NCBI RefSeq assembly: GCF_040954645.1
Contig: NC_092806.1
Span: 130,216,151-130,280,150 of the forward strand
Length of the DNA: 64,000 nt
Direction: 5' to 3'
DNA from: Diabrotica undecimpunctata
Taxonomy: Eukaryota; Arthropoda; Insecta; Coleoptera; Chrysomelidae
Part shown: positions 40,957-50,977 of the stretch, in pieces
How positions within the stretch are numbered: the first letter of the stretch is position 1
Layout of the letters: every line of letters begins with the position of its first letter
Notes under the pieces: model-generated
Told to the model about the DNA's origin: nothing
The model's input: the letters and a program-made list of their open reading frames with translations, nothing else
The model's database searches: none
Translations under genes and position numbers: made by a program

Positions 40957-41517
40957 ATTGTTCTGAAGCTATTTTCTTGTGGCATGTTAAAGTAATTACT
41001 ATTTAAATGGAAATAAGCCACAATTAAAAGTTAAAGTACGTTTATTGACGTTTCAATTTCCACTTCGGAAATCGTTCGAATCATGGACAAACTGGCTCTA
41101 TGTAGATTGTTTTCCAACCTTCTGCTTGAATATGTTGGACGTAACTTCAAGCCTTTTGGTATTAGGTTGTTGTCTCTACATCTCCGTAAAAATTTGATGG
41201 AATTTTGACAATGTGCCAGTTTCTTGTAAAGAATTTCCAATCTCCGAACATTTTTAATAACGCTGGGCCCATAACGGTGTCTTAATATTGTTCTGAAGCT
41301 ATTTTCTTGTGGCATGTTAAAATAATTACTATTTAAATGAGAATAAGCCACAATTAAAGGTTAAAGTCCGTTTATTGACGTTTCAATTTCGACTTCGGAA
41401 ATCGTTCTTTCATTTTATAATAATTTAATAATCAGAACGATTTCCGAAGTGGAAATTGAAACGTCAATAAACGTACTTTAACCTTTAATTAAGGCTTATT
41501 CCCATTTAAATAGTAAC
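40957..41517 (-). mobile_element. Penelope-like element, short copy with two direct and one inverted terminal repeats
   Basis: Two direct repeats beginning ATTGTTCTGAAGCTATTTTC (40957 and 41288) and running through AATAAGCCACAATTAAA to CTTCGGAAATCGTTC, plus an inverted copy at 41434-41515, give the pLTR layout of Penelope-like elements. Between them the - strand ORF (41031-41351) reads MPQENSFRTILRHRYG, RRLEILYKKLAHCQNSIKFL and RRCRDNNLIPKGLKLRP, the conserved N-terminal region of Penelope proteins. RT and GIY-YIG nuclease are absent. CACTACTTTTAT flanks at 40945-40956 and 41518-41529. The empty site is at 47055-47066. Confidence 0.87.
41432..41465 (+). ncRNA. Hammerhead-ribozyme-like remnant in the Penelope terminal repeat
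   Basis: AGAACGA-TTTCC-GAAGT-GGAAA-TTGAAACGTC has a helix II stem (TTTCC/GGAAA) followed by the GAAAC-GTC half of a hammerhead core. The other half should read CTGANGA but reads AGAACGA here, and GAACGA in the two copies on the opposite strand (41038-41083, 41368-41413). Hammerhead ribozymes are known from Penelope terminal repeats. This copy is probably inactive. Confidence 0.4.
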
Positions 41518-41629
41518 CACTACTTTTATTTCCTACATAAAATTAATACAAATGAATTATTATTTCTACAATATTATTAATTATGCATTTATGTATTTCT
41601 ACACCCAAACGGTCTAAATGGTTGCTTAT

Positions 41630-42120
41630 ATGGGACCACTAGGGAACGACAATAAATTAAAATAAAAAAAATAAGTGAAAAAGTTACTTTTGATGGAATT
41701 TGATGAAAAAAAAAAACAATTTGGCTTTGCTCTTAAGCAAAGAACTGCTTGACATGTCGAGCAACTCCATCTAGTTCGATGAGGTTTTGCTCTTGCGCTG
41801 CAATTTGCACATCGAACCTTTGTGCCATGGACTGACATATTTACTTTCTTCCCCTCTGTGGTAGTTCTGGATTAGCCCCAATTAATCCAGTATCTACAGC
41901 AAATCTTTAAATTTTTCCAAATTCAAAGTTTTACCTTTATTGAAGCGGTTTTTAAATGATATAAAAGTGTTGGCAGCAGCTAAATCTAAGAAATGCCAAA
42001 GTAATCTGTGCCACCATGTTTTAGATTTTTTTTGTCCACTCTATAGCTTGCGACATGTTGATCAGATTTATTGACAAAATTCAGATGTCTGTTATTATCT
42101 CAGACTACAATCAAATATTA
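41630..42120 (-). mobile_element. piggyBac-like C-terminal fragment (left arm of inverted duplication)
   Basis: The - strand, after decayed NNRHLNFVNKSDQHVASYR and NLEKFKDLL (41880-42110), gives SVHGTKVRCANCSARAKPHR and WSCSTCQAVLCLRAKPNCFF (41640-41838), the Cys-rich C-terminal domain of piggyBac transposases that binds the element ends. The same text occurs on the + strand at 46130-46740, its duplicated counterpart. Confidence 0.8.
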
Positions 42121-42729
42121 CAATAATTGTAGAAAGTGACTCATGTTTTAATTATTTTTTCTAGGCCAGTAAAATTGGACGTTTACCCTATAAAAAAATA
42201 TTTTTGTTCCAATAAACGGAGAAAATTTAATTATTATTTAACAAACAAATTAGCAAATAATTGCAGAATATGTTTAATCTCTTAGAAATTTACAAAAACC
42301 TTCTTCTTCTGACTGTTCAAACAATATACATTTAGATAGAAAAGATCCCACTTTATATTAAATACATTTCAATAATTCTACTGGTCTAATTTTAAACTGT
42401 TCAAATGTTTCGGCAAAGACTTAAGTTCTAGCGAAAATGTAACGTTGTCAGCATGTATGATTCAACTTAAAGTTATCTACAATGTTGTAGACTATATCTT
42501 ACTCTAACGGTAGATACTGTCTGAGATCAACAATTGTGTTCCAGATTAGGGCGATATGACTGGCAACAACGCCATTGTTCGGGTACCTTAAGCACCTTAA
42601 GTCAGTTTCATAAGCGGAGACTACTAAATGGAGAAAAACTGAGATTTCAGATTCGCTTACTAAAAAAATATTAAATTTAATGAAACAAATTTGAAAATCG
42701 AGTTACTAAACTTAGCACGGTGTTATAAA
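42121..42729. other. No gene recognised
   Basis: AT-rich spacer beyond the piggyBac fragment. No motif recognised. Confidence 0.45.
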
Positions 42730-42985
42730 GATAAATATATTAAATATGTATCATGCAGTAGATGAAATGGCGCGAGAACAAGGCGTAATTGTAGTTCGAT
42801 TGCCGCCATACCATTGTGAGGTAAACCCAATAGAACTTATATGGACTCCAATAGAAAAATGAAGTAGCAAGGAACAATGTTACTTTCAAATTAAATTATG
42901 TAAAAAAACTGCTTAATAGTGTCGTTAGAAATGTGACTCCACAGTCGTGGATAAAATGCATGTAGTGAAAGAAGAGCAGAATATG
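42730..42985 (+). mobile_element. C-terminal fragment of a DDE transposase related to the one at 56741-58024
   Basis: VDEMAREQGVIVVRLPPYHC then EVNPIELIWTPIEK contains the third catalytic residue (Glu of NPIE). After a frameshift come RNNVTFKLNYVKKLL, VRNVTPQSWIKCM and HVKEEQNM. The order parallels LRRPPYYCLFNPIEHMWHQL, ISPESWKNSVRHVMNVENSY in the longer copy near 57.8 kb. Only the 3' end is present. Confidence 0.7.
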
Positions 42986-43269
42986 TAAAACCTTGATCTT
43001 TTTTCTAATCCCATCTCATTAAATCTCATTTGACAATACGAATTAGATTTAATCGTTGAATCAGTCATAAGTTTGTTAATTTAACCGGATATAGTGTTGG
43101 GAATATCTTTAACAAGGATTAGTTTTTTTCGTCTAAGGCATCTCTAAAATAAGAAAATAATTTTTATGACAATTAATTCGTTCTAAAATCCTGATTTTTT
43201 TTAATAATAACCGCACACCTATGACTCATTGATTTCCTTTCCCCCGAACCCGCAAAGATCTATATTGAA

Positions 43270-43510
43270 AATATGAATCACTGTCTACAATAGTGATACT
43301 GAAGTGTAAATGGGTGAATGTAATATCCCTCGTTTTTTTTTCTGTCTTTTCACTGTGCGTAAATCCTCAGGATTGTGAAAGTTGCTAACAAAACGAACAA
43401 GTTTTGTATCTTTCCATTGCAAATACAACAGCCATTCATTCGCCAGTCGGTATCGCGTCTGCTCATGAATTTCTCGAGTTTTATGTCCTTCTGTTTTTGA
43501 TGTATGTTTC
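43270..43510 (-). mobile_element. piggyBac-like internal fragment (second type)
   Basis: The - strand carries KLEKFMSRRDTDWRMN and, in an overlapping frame, WLLYLQWKDTKLVRFVSNFH then NPEDLRTVKRQKKKRG. This is the piggyBac stretch 'L.RGD.DWR....W.ALKWKDTK.V..LSN.H.P..V.TV.RK.K.G' between the second and third catalytic Asp. The following 'YN..M.GVD' Asp is not seen. Confidence 0.7.
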
Positions 43511-43978
43511 GTGCTCATTTATCCTGACATTTAGTGGTCTCTGCAGTTCTACCACTTATAATTGCATTCACAGAGTATTTTATAGATGTAGTTTTTGTCT
43601 TTCATTTGTTTTTGTCATTTTTTGTTAAAACCTTTGTTAGTGGGTGTTTTCCTTATTGAATTGCCTTTTCATTAAAGCAGTTGTTTTGGGCTCCATCATG
43701 TAGTGATTTGATAATATTCCTTTTTTGATGTGTAGATGTTTGGAATGATGCGGTTGGAGTGATGCAAAATTTACGGCTTAGTTAATGTATTTCAATTTAA
43801 ATATGTTTAAAATAGAGACATCACCAACATATTAAATAACATTAAATAATAGGAAAAGAATAATGAAATATACGCTGTTTGTAGTATGTAGGAATCAACT
43901 TTTGGACACGTTACAAATGAAAAAAGGTGGAATTGTCGATAAAAAAAATGCAAAATTACAAAATACTATTTATCATCA
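43511..43978. other. Spacer, no gene recognised
   Basis: T-rich sequence with no clear feature. Confidence 0.45.
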
Positions 43979-43998
43979 GCCTCCGTGGCGCAATTGGC

Positions 43999-44035
<37 letters not shown>

Positions 44036-44052
44036 GAGCCCACCCGGGGGCG
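43979..44052 (+). tRNA. tRNA-Asn (GTT)
   Basis: Identical 74-nt copy, with a shortened leader (TTTATCATCA) and GATATCTTTTTG terminator. Confidence 0.97.
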
Positions 44053-44820
44053 ATATCTTTTTGAAATAATAACCTCTATCATGATACACTATAAATAATA
44101 CAGTTTGCAGATTGTCATCATTGGTATTATAGGATAGTAACTAAACCAAAACATGTTGTGAGCCAAACTTACGTCGGTCGGTTACTCCGTACTATAAGAA
44201 GTAGAAAATGGTTAATATTACAATGGACGTTATTTATTTCATTTTGAAAACTGGGTTAAACTGGATTAAGTTAATATAAGTAAATATATAGTTTATGATC
44301 TTAAAAAACTGAATAGAAGTTTACCTCAGGGCTCCATTATCTTCTTGCCTAGGGGCAAGATATTTTTTCTCAAGGCATTTTTTTTTATGGACGAAAAGGA
44401 ATTCGTAAGAAAGGAATTTAACAATTGGGTTAAAAACAAAGGTTATGTTATTAACTAATGCATAATTATTTACATGGTTATTTTACTATATTTTAAAAAC
44501 ATAACTAAGGAATCATACACTGCTCCCGAGTCTAGTGATAATAAGTACTGAAGGTTCCAAGGGGCTAATACATTGTGTTTATGTAAATTATTTATTAATT
44601 TGGATGATCCATTATCTTGATCATGTTGTTTATATAGTGTTAAATATGGTCTCTTCGGAATTAATTATTGACTTTGTTTTTACCATTGTTGACGACATTA
44701 ATGGATTCAAAAGATTTAGTAGGTATATTCACGTCCACTTACTATGCTAGTCATTAGTTCCCATTTTTCTTTGCAATTTAGCTTATCGCACAAGTAGAAA
44801 AACCAAATTCCAAAATAAAT
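44053..44820. other. Spacer, no gene recognised
   Basis: AT-rich spacer between tRNA copies. Nothing recognised. Confidence 0.5.
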
Positions 44821-44837
44821 CGCCCCCGGGTGGGCTC

Positions 44838-44874
<37 letters not shown>

Positions 44875-44894
44875 GCCAATTGCGCCACGGAGGC
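44821..44894 (-). tRNA. tRNA-Asn (GTT)
   Basis: Identical 74-nt copy. Read on the - strand it has leader TTTTGCGCATCAACT. It is the inverted counterpart of 37355-37428; the 508-bp spacer to the next tRNA (44895-45402) matches 36883-37354 in reverse. Confidence 0.97.
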
Positions 44895-45402
44895 AGTTGA
44901 TGCGCAAAATTTTGTTACCTTACGACAACTTAACCCATTTTAAATTAAACTTGCCATTTTATTCACGGTTTTTCCTTATACGTTTTTTAACATTTCTCCT
45001 GGTAGATCCTATGATGGTAGTTTTTCTAAAATGTAGGTATATTCTCTTTTATGTCTGTTATTACTTAAATAGACCATGTTGGAACTATACTTTCATTTGT
45101 TTAGACTGCCACTTTCAATCTCTTTTCTCTCTGATTTTCATAAGTTTCTGGATCACGGATCACATGTTTCTGGATGTACAGCGAGTCTCTCAACCTTCTG
45201 TTGTTTGCTATTGACTATTTTAGGGAAATTAGTTATGATACGAATTAATATTTTATAAAATTATAATACAATATTTTTCGGTGTAAAAATACATAAATAC
45301 ATAATTCATAGTATGTAATATATAGAACATATTTATTAATTTTATGTAGAAGGAACACGTCTAATAATTCTATACATTTACTTTTTTATTTTAAAAAGTT
45401 TA

Positions 45403-45419
45403 CGCCCCCGGGTGGGCTC

Positions 45420-45456
<37 letters not shown>

Positions 45457-45476
45457 GCCAATTGCGCCACGGAGGC
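45403..45476 (-). tRNA. tRNA-Asn (GTT)
   Basis: Identical 74-nt copy, leader TTTGCGCATCAACT and terminator GTAAACTTTTTAAAATA. Inverted counterpart of 36809-36882. Its upstream flank (45477-45560) matches that of the first tRNA at 34680-34767. Confidence 0.97.
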
Positions 45477-45839
45477 AGTTGATGCGCAAAGATGTGTAGT
45501 GTGATGCCATCGTTTTATTTTAATAGGTTACCAATTTTAAAGATAAAATATTTTATATCGTAATAACACAGAATTAAGTAAACTATTTTCTTACCAACTA
45601 TTAGTCAAACAAAACCAACTGTTACGCTACACACCAATATGTTACACACAACTATTAGTTTGCAATATTTGAAATGAGAGATCCATTCATCTCGTCCGTC
45701 ATTTCTCGTGACCGATTCAGTTGATTACTGGCAAATTTGCACATAAATAATAATTCCATTCAACGTAAAAAAGTGAAGCAGGATTCGATAAAATTCGACT
45801 GTGTAAAATACGACAGTTGATAGACATTTTGTCTAAAAT

Positions 45840-46740
45840 ATTTCTTAATTGTTATTAGTCGTCCCAAAATCAAGCCATTCACGAATCAATGGTAAAATTT
45901 AAAGGACGAATAGGATTTCGTCAATACATGCCACAAAAGCCGATCAAACGCGGATATAAAATTTGAATACGAGCAGACCAGTCAGGAAATATTTTTCACA
46001 GTTTCAAATTTACCCTGTAAAGGTTGACGATAAAGCTGAAACAAATCTTGGATTCCGTGTCGTGAAAGATCTTATACGTTCTCTTGTAGGGAAGCATCAT
46101 AGAGTATAAAAAAGGACGCAATATGGAGCCTAAGGCTGGATCGACTGGTGAATGAATAGCTGTTATATTTACAATGGAAAGATACAAAACTTGTACAGTG
46201 AAAAGAAAGAAAAAAGAAGAGACTTTTGTGGATATTACATGCACACATTTAGTCTGGGATAATAACAGACATCTGAATTTTCTAGATAAATTTGATCAAA
46301 ATGTCGCTAGCTATAGAGAACACAGAAAATCTAAAACATGATGGCATAGATTATTTTGGCATTTCTTAGATTTAGCTGCTGTCAACCCTTTTATATTATT
46401 CAAAAACCGCTTCCATGAAGGTAAAACTTTGAATTTGGAAGAATTTAGAGATTTGCTGTGGATACTGGATTAATTGGGGGTAATCCAGAACTACCACAGA
46501 GAAGAAGGAAAAGTACTGAAGCTATCCTGAATAGATATAAACCTGTAGTTCCGTATGAAAAACGATTTGATAAGACTGCAAATATCCCAGTCCATGGCAC
46601 AAAGGATCGATGTGCAAATTGTAGCGCGAGAGCAGAACCTCATCCACCTAGATGACGTTGCTCGACATGTCAAGCAAATCTTAGCTTAACAGAAAAGTCA
46701 AATTGTTTTTTTAAAATTCCATGAAAAGAAACTTTTTTAC
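45840..46740 (+). pseudogene. piggyBac-like transposase, C-terminal two-thirds, broken
   Basis: Frames in order: SMVKFKGRIGFRQYMPQKPI then KRGYKI (45890-45965, the region of the first catalytic Asp, here HESMVKFKG), ADQSGNIFHSFKF, KVDDKAETNLGFRVVKDLIR (46015-46075), AVIFTMERYKTCTVKRKKEE (46160-46215), LVWDNNRHLNFLDKFDQNVA (about 46260), LDLAAVNPFILFKNRFHEG (46370-46425) and the Cys-rich end VHGTKDRCANCSARAEPHPP (46590-46650). Stops and frameshifts are frequent. It is the inverted duplicate of 41630-42120 but longer. Confidence 0.8.
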
Positions 46741-46760
46741 TTATTTTTTTAAATTTTATT

Positions 46761-46847
46761 AAAAATCCTTTATAAAAGGTATATAATTTAAATTATATGA
46801 TATATTAAATATTATATAAAATTATATACCTTTTATAAAGGATTTTT
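46761..46847. repeat. 87-bp palindrome at the 3' end of the piggyBac remnant
   Basis: AAAAATCCTTTATAAAAGGT extends to TATATAATT and is mirrored by AATTATATACCTTTTATAAA then GGATTTTT around an AT-rich centre. The arms are identical over about 28 bp. Confidence 0.9.
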
Positions 46848-47100
46848 ATCAAAATTTTTTGTTATATATGGTATACAGCCAACTATAGGAACTTAGATTT
46901 CTTGTGGATATTTTTTATTTTAATGTATTGTTGTCATTCCCTAGTGGTCCCATATAAGCAACCATCTATACCATTTGGGTTTAAAAATACATCAATGCAT
47001 AATTAATTATAGTGTAGAAATAATAAATTCATTTGTATTAATTTTATGTTGAAAATAAAAGTAGTGATCTGACCCTGTAACTCAAAGTACGAATACCGAG

Positions 47101-47415
47101 ATGTTTTCGGTTCTATTGTATGGAATGGATGGAAAAAAGGACATTAGCAACAAAATAGAAGCGTTTGAGCCGTGGATTTACAAGAGAATTTTAAAAATAA
47201 ACTGTGTGGATAAGGTTTTGAATAACGACGTTTCTAAAACTATGGAAAAGGTGGAGATTTTAATTAAAAACAAAATAAAGAATTTACTGTATCTGGGCCA
47301 TGTCACGGGAGGAGAAAAATATGTGTTGTTGCAGATCATTCTACAGGGGAAAATACAGCTCAGAAGAAATATAGAAACACGACATATATATTGGCTAAAT
47401 AATTTGAGACAATGA
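47101..47415 (+). mobile_element. RTE tail (right arm of inverted duplication)
   Basis: A 104-codon open frame reads FSVLLYGMDGKKDISNKIEA, KINCVDKVLNNDVSKTMEKV, LLYLGHVTGGEKYVLLQIIL then QGKIQLRRNIE and IYWLNNLRQ. It is the inverted counterpart of 40480-40944. The last bases of a tRNA-Asn on the - strand (TTTACGCCC, about 47447-47457) follow, then the match stops at the gypsy-like segment. Confidence 0.8.
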
Positions 47416-47499
47416 TACAATGAGACAATGATTTAAAGCAGCGGTAAAAAGTTTACGCCCTAGGCCATCTATTAGTAGGTACCTCTTCTTTTTGGAGCC

Positions 47500-48740
47500 A
47501 TGGTATACCCAAAATTAGATCTTGGTTCCAAAATTGATGACAACTTCGACTGTACCCTGACTGTGGGTAGTGGTGTGTTTATAAGCCAACTGGACCGTAC
47601 TACGGCTTTTGCGCACATCTGCCGACTGGACCAAGTCAGGGTTGATATAATTCATCGATATACCGGTATCGATGAGGGCTGGACTTTCTTTGAATTGATG
47701 TTCGCATCGATTTGTAGCAGATTTCAGACCATCTTGGCATTTATTAGATTTAGTTGGGACACCGCATCTGGAGAAAGGTTTAGTGGGTACCCCTCTCGTC
47801 GTTTTCCTGGTTACTAGGGTGTTGACGAGGTATCGGAGTCGGTTTCTGATTAGGATTTCTATTTCTCCAATCGTCTATAGTCTCAGTTCTCGGTGCGAAT
47901 TGTCCCCTGGCTTGGTTCTGGTTGGGATTCTTTACAGCTTGGGGTAGTTCACGTTGTCAAGCTGTACGCCGTGAAATGTTCTTGATGGCGTTTAATTCTT
48001 CACAAATTCGCCTCAGGTCTTCCTCGGTTCTCGGCATATTATTCCGAAGATGTTTTCTGAGTTCTGGGAGAATCAGATTGATAATGGCCCTGCACCTTTC
48101 TTTTTCGTCGATACTGGGTAGTAATCGTCAAAAAATAGCCATCTTTGTTGAAATAAACTCGGCTATGGGCTGATATTTCTGATAATGTCCGTATATCTGG
48201 GACATTAGTGATGATCGTTTTGTTGTGTTGTTAAAATAATCAATCAGTCTGTTCAAAAACGTTTGATAATTCAAACCAGTCGTGAATTGGCTCTGTGCAC
48301 ATTGAGCTGCCTCTCCTCTTTTAGGATTTTTCTAGGATGTAGACTATCCAACGTTAGGTGTCTATATTCATATTGCTCATGTGGTCTATTATCTCGTTGA
48401 CGAACTCTTGTGGATTTTCAATGTCGTCACCAGAGTATGTATGTGGTGCAGGGGTCCATTTTGGTTGCGGAAGTGTCGTCTTTGGTTTGTTCTGGGCTTC
48501 AATTGGCTTACTCTGCACTAGGGTTAGTGCCGTTGACGAGTTGTGAGATTCATCCGTATGTTGGGCACCATGTCGTACGGTCGGCTCATCCTCCGATGTA
48601 TTCGGAAATTCTTGAAGAGTTCCGACCGCCGCACTATAGGAGAAGCGAAGGTTTTTCGCCTTCATCCTCTTGGTCGTAAAGTTTATGTGTTCTTGTCTTC
48701 CACTCGGCGAGAAGCTCACCGGATACTTTGTGATCAGCAA
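47500..48740 (-). mobile_element. Gypsy-like LTR retrotransposon remnant: gag and protease start
   Basis: The - strand frame at 48354-48740 is a Pro/Ser/Thr-rich gag-like N-terminal region (TTLPQPKWTPAPHTYSGDDI, ENPQEFVNEIID). Further on come decayed gag words and PALIDTGISMNYINPDLVQS (about 47650-47690), the retropepsin active site DTG followed by the usual hydrophobic strand. RT, RNase H and integrase are absent. The left end coincides with the break of the tRNA/RTE duplication. The gypsy-like assignment rests on the DTG-type protease after gag. Confidence 0.68.
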
Positions 48741-48784
48741 GGTGCCACCGGCAATGAATACTTTAACAGTTCGAGTTTTCTTAC

Positions 48785-49020
48785 GTGAATAATATATATT
48801 TATTTAACATAAACAAATTGTCTAATATTCTGAGCACGGTGGATGCCTTGAATCTCACAGATATGTCGGTCCTTCACGTCTGAACGCGTGGCCAAGTTCA
48901 CACTCCTCTATATACAGGAACGCCGGCAGAGTGTTGAGTCTTCGACGGCCCTTCATTCTGTGCCGCCACCTCTTGCGAAATAATCTTAAGTCCCATAGGG
49001 ACTTTTATTTATTATAACAC
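48785..49020 (-). repeat. Candidate LTR of the gypsy-like remnant
   Basis: Read on the - strand it begins TGTTATAATAAATAAAAGTC, contains TCCTGTATATAGAGGAGTG (TATA-like) and TTAAATAAATATATATTATT (polyadenylation-like), and ends shortly before the gag frame, as a 5' LTR would. Only one copy is present, so the boundaries are guesses. Confidence 0.45.
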
Positions 49021-49482
49021 AGCGATATATTAAGAACAGCAATGTATTATAACAATGTATGACTTGCAATGGCCTTGCGATATGTAGCTAACGGAAGAAA
49101 TTGAATGACGCCTTTCTGTCACAGAAAACTGGAAGTTCTGGACTAGTATAATTAACTGAAACAGAAAATTCTGTTCTTTCAGGCTAAAAGAAGTCATCTG
49201 ACAAGCGTGATGATTTAATTCGAAACTCCCCCTAATTAACGATAATAGCTTTGGATAGAATACTAACCAAAATAATATAAAATGATAAAAACGGCCAATT
49301 TAATTGTTTTCCTGCATGAGTCGATTTATTTGTTATGTTTGGTAAATAATAAAACTTTATTGTGATTACTTTTATCCCAGTATATTGACTTCAAAATCTT
49401 ACTGAATATATTTTTTATTTGTTTCTTTTTAAGCGTATTAAAGTGCGAATCAATTTTTTATATTTAAATGTTTAAAATGAAA
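49021..49482. other. Spacer, no gene recognised
   Basis: AT-rich spacer. No feature seen. Confidence 0.45.
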
Positions 49483-49499
49483 CGCCCCCGGGTGGGCTC

Positions 49500-49536
<37 letters not shown>

Positions 49537-49556
49537 GCCAATTGCGCCACGGAGGC
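49483..49556 (-). tRNA. tRNA-Asn (GTT)
   Basis: Identical 74-nt copy. The leader AAATTTGCGCATCA abuts the gene directly, with the usual ACT omitted. The downstream T run is weak (GTTTCATTTTAAAC). Confidence 0.97.
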
Positions 49557-49909
49557 TGATGCGCAAATTTGGATCGTGAAATGCAGAGTACCAGAACCGA
49601 AGCTATCAAGTTTAGGTCGAAGGACTTGGCTAAAAAATCTTCTATAAGATAGAAGTGGACTAGATATAGTCTAGAGTGGTACAGTTCACGTTCACAGTTG
49701 CAGCTCAGTGCTCAGTAGACTTTTAAATATTATTTTATATGGGATTAAATCACAATTAATTGTACTGAAAATCATTTTCAAACAATTCTGAAATAAAAAT
49801 TATAAATGATCTGAACCTTGAAAATGCAAATTTTCCTTGAAAACCACTTTCGACATATTCGAGATCCAATGAAGGGGGTTTACGAAGATATATATGCCGA
49901 TCCACCCGA

Positions 49910-50028
49910 TACAGTAATCGGACAAATCTTCCGCAGAATGTGGTGCAAAATCTGGTCGCAAGTTTGCCTCGTCGTTTAAAAGGTAATATCATTACCAGAG
50001 GAGGGAATACTTACTACTGCAATTCTTA
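49910..50028 (+). mobile_element. Tc1-like transposase C-terminal fragment
   Basis: The + strand reads PQNVVQNLVASLPRRLKGNI then ITRGGNTYYCNS and a stop. This matches the Tc1 C-terminus '..v..L..S.PRR...VI.A.GG.T.Y'. Nothing upstream could be aligned with confidence. Confidence 0.5.
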
Positions 50029-50218
50029 AAATTTATTTTATTCTATATTTCTATTTTATAGTCGACCCGTATATTTATTATGTCGTATTTTTGTGCATCA
50101 TTATGTTTACCAAAATTTTATCAATAACAAATAAATAAACAAATGGTAAATAAATAATATGAATTGTTTAAAAATATGGAAATATTTATAACTATAATGT
50201 AATTTAAGCGCATCATCT

Positions 50219-50238
50219 GCCTCCGTGGCGCAATTGGC

Positions 50239-50275
<37 letters not shown>

Positions 50276-50292
50276 GAGCCCACCCGGGGGCG
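50219..50292 (+). tRNA. tRNA-Asn (GTT)
   Basis: Identical 74-nt copy, leader AAGCGCATCATCT, terminator CAATGTTTTTG. Last tRNA of the field, which therefore covers 34768-50292. Confidence 0.97.
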
Positions 50293-50977
50293 CAATGTTT
50301 TTGTTATATAACACATATGTTATATAATAAATATTTTTATGAGTTCTATTAAATTGTCCTAAAATATGTACTTGAATAATTCAAATTTCAGATTATTATA
50401 CAGGGTGTAATAAAAAGGTTGGTAATAAATTAAATAACAACCCAAAAAATAGTTCGAGTGAACCTAGCTTACCATAGCATAGATCTGCACATAAAAAGTT
50501 ATAGCCTTTGGTAGATAGAAAATGAAAATCGATTTTTTCCAATACATGTATCGAAAACTGTTTTTTATAATCGAGATTTTGTATTAAAAATGGACTTTAT
50601 GGCTTTATTATGACAGCAACATCTTAAAAAAATAACAATGAAATTTGTGAACCCCATAAAAATTATTTGGGGTTTTGTTCCCTTAAAACCTCCCAAATGT
50701 TTGTGTAGGTTCCAATTACATGAATATTGTAACACCATTAGTGAAACACAATATTTTTAAAGCTTTTTCCTCGTAATATTTTTTCAACGAGTTAGTTTTT
50801 ATCGAGATGGGGCTTCTTTTTTATTATGTTTCAAAAATTCTGTAGTTGGCTGTAAAACACATGTTGCTAGGGGTACTATGTATTAAACAGTAGTATCAAC
50901 AATACATATTGTCAGTAATAAATATTACAATTATTGTATATAAAACACTATTAAGAAAAACTAAATTTTTTATTGCA

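Noticed and set aside
34700..50300. CRISPR-like array suggested by many identical 74-nt repeats
   Set aside because: The repeats fold as tRNA-Asn with Pol III boxes, lie on both strands, and the spacers are long and irregular.
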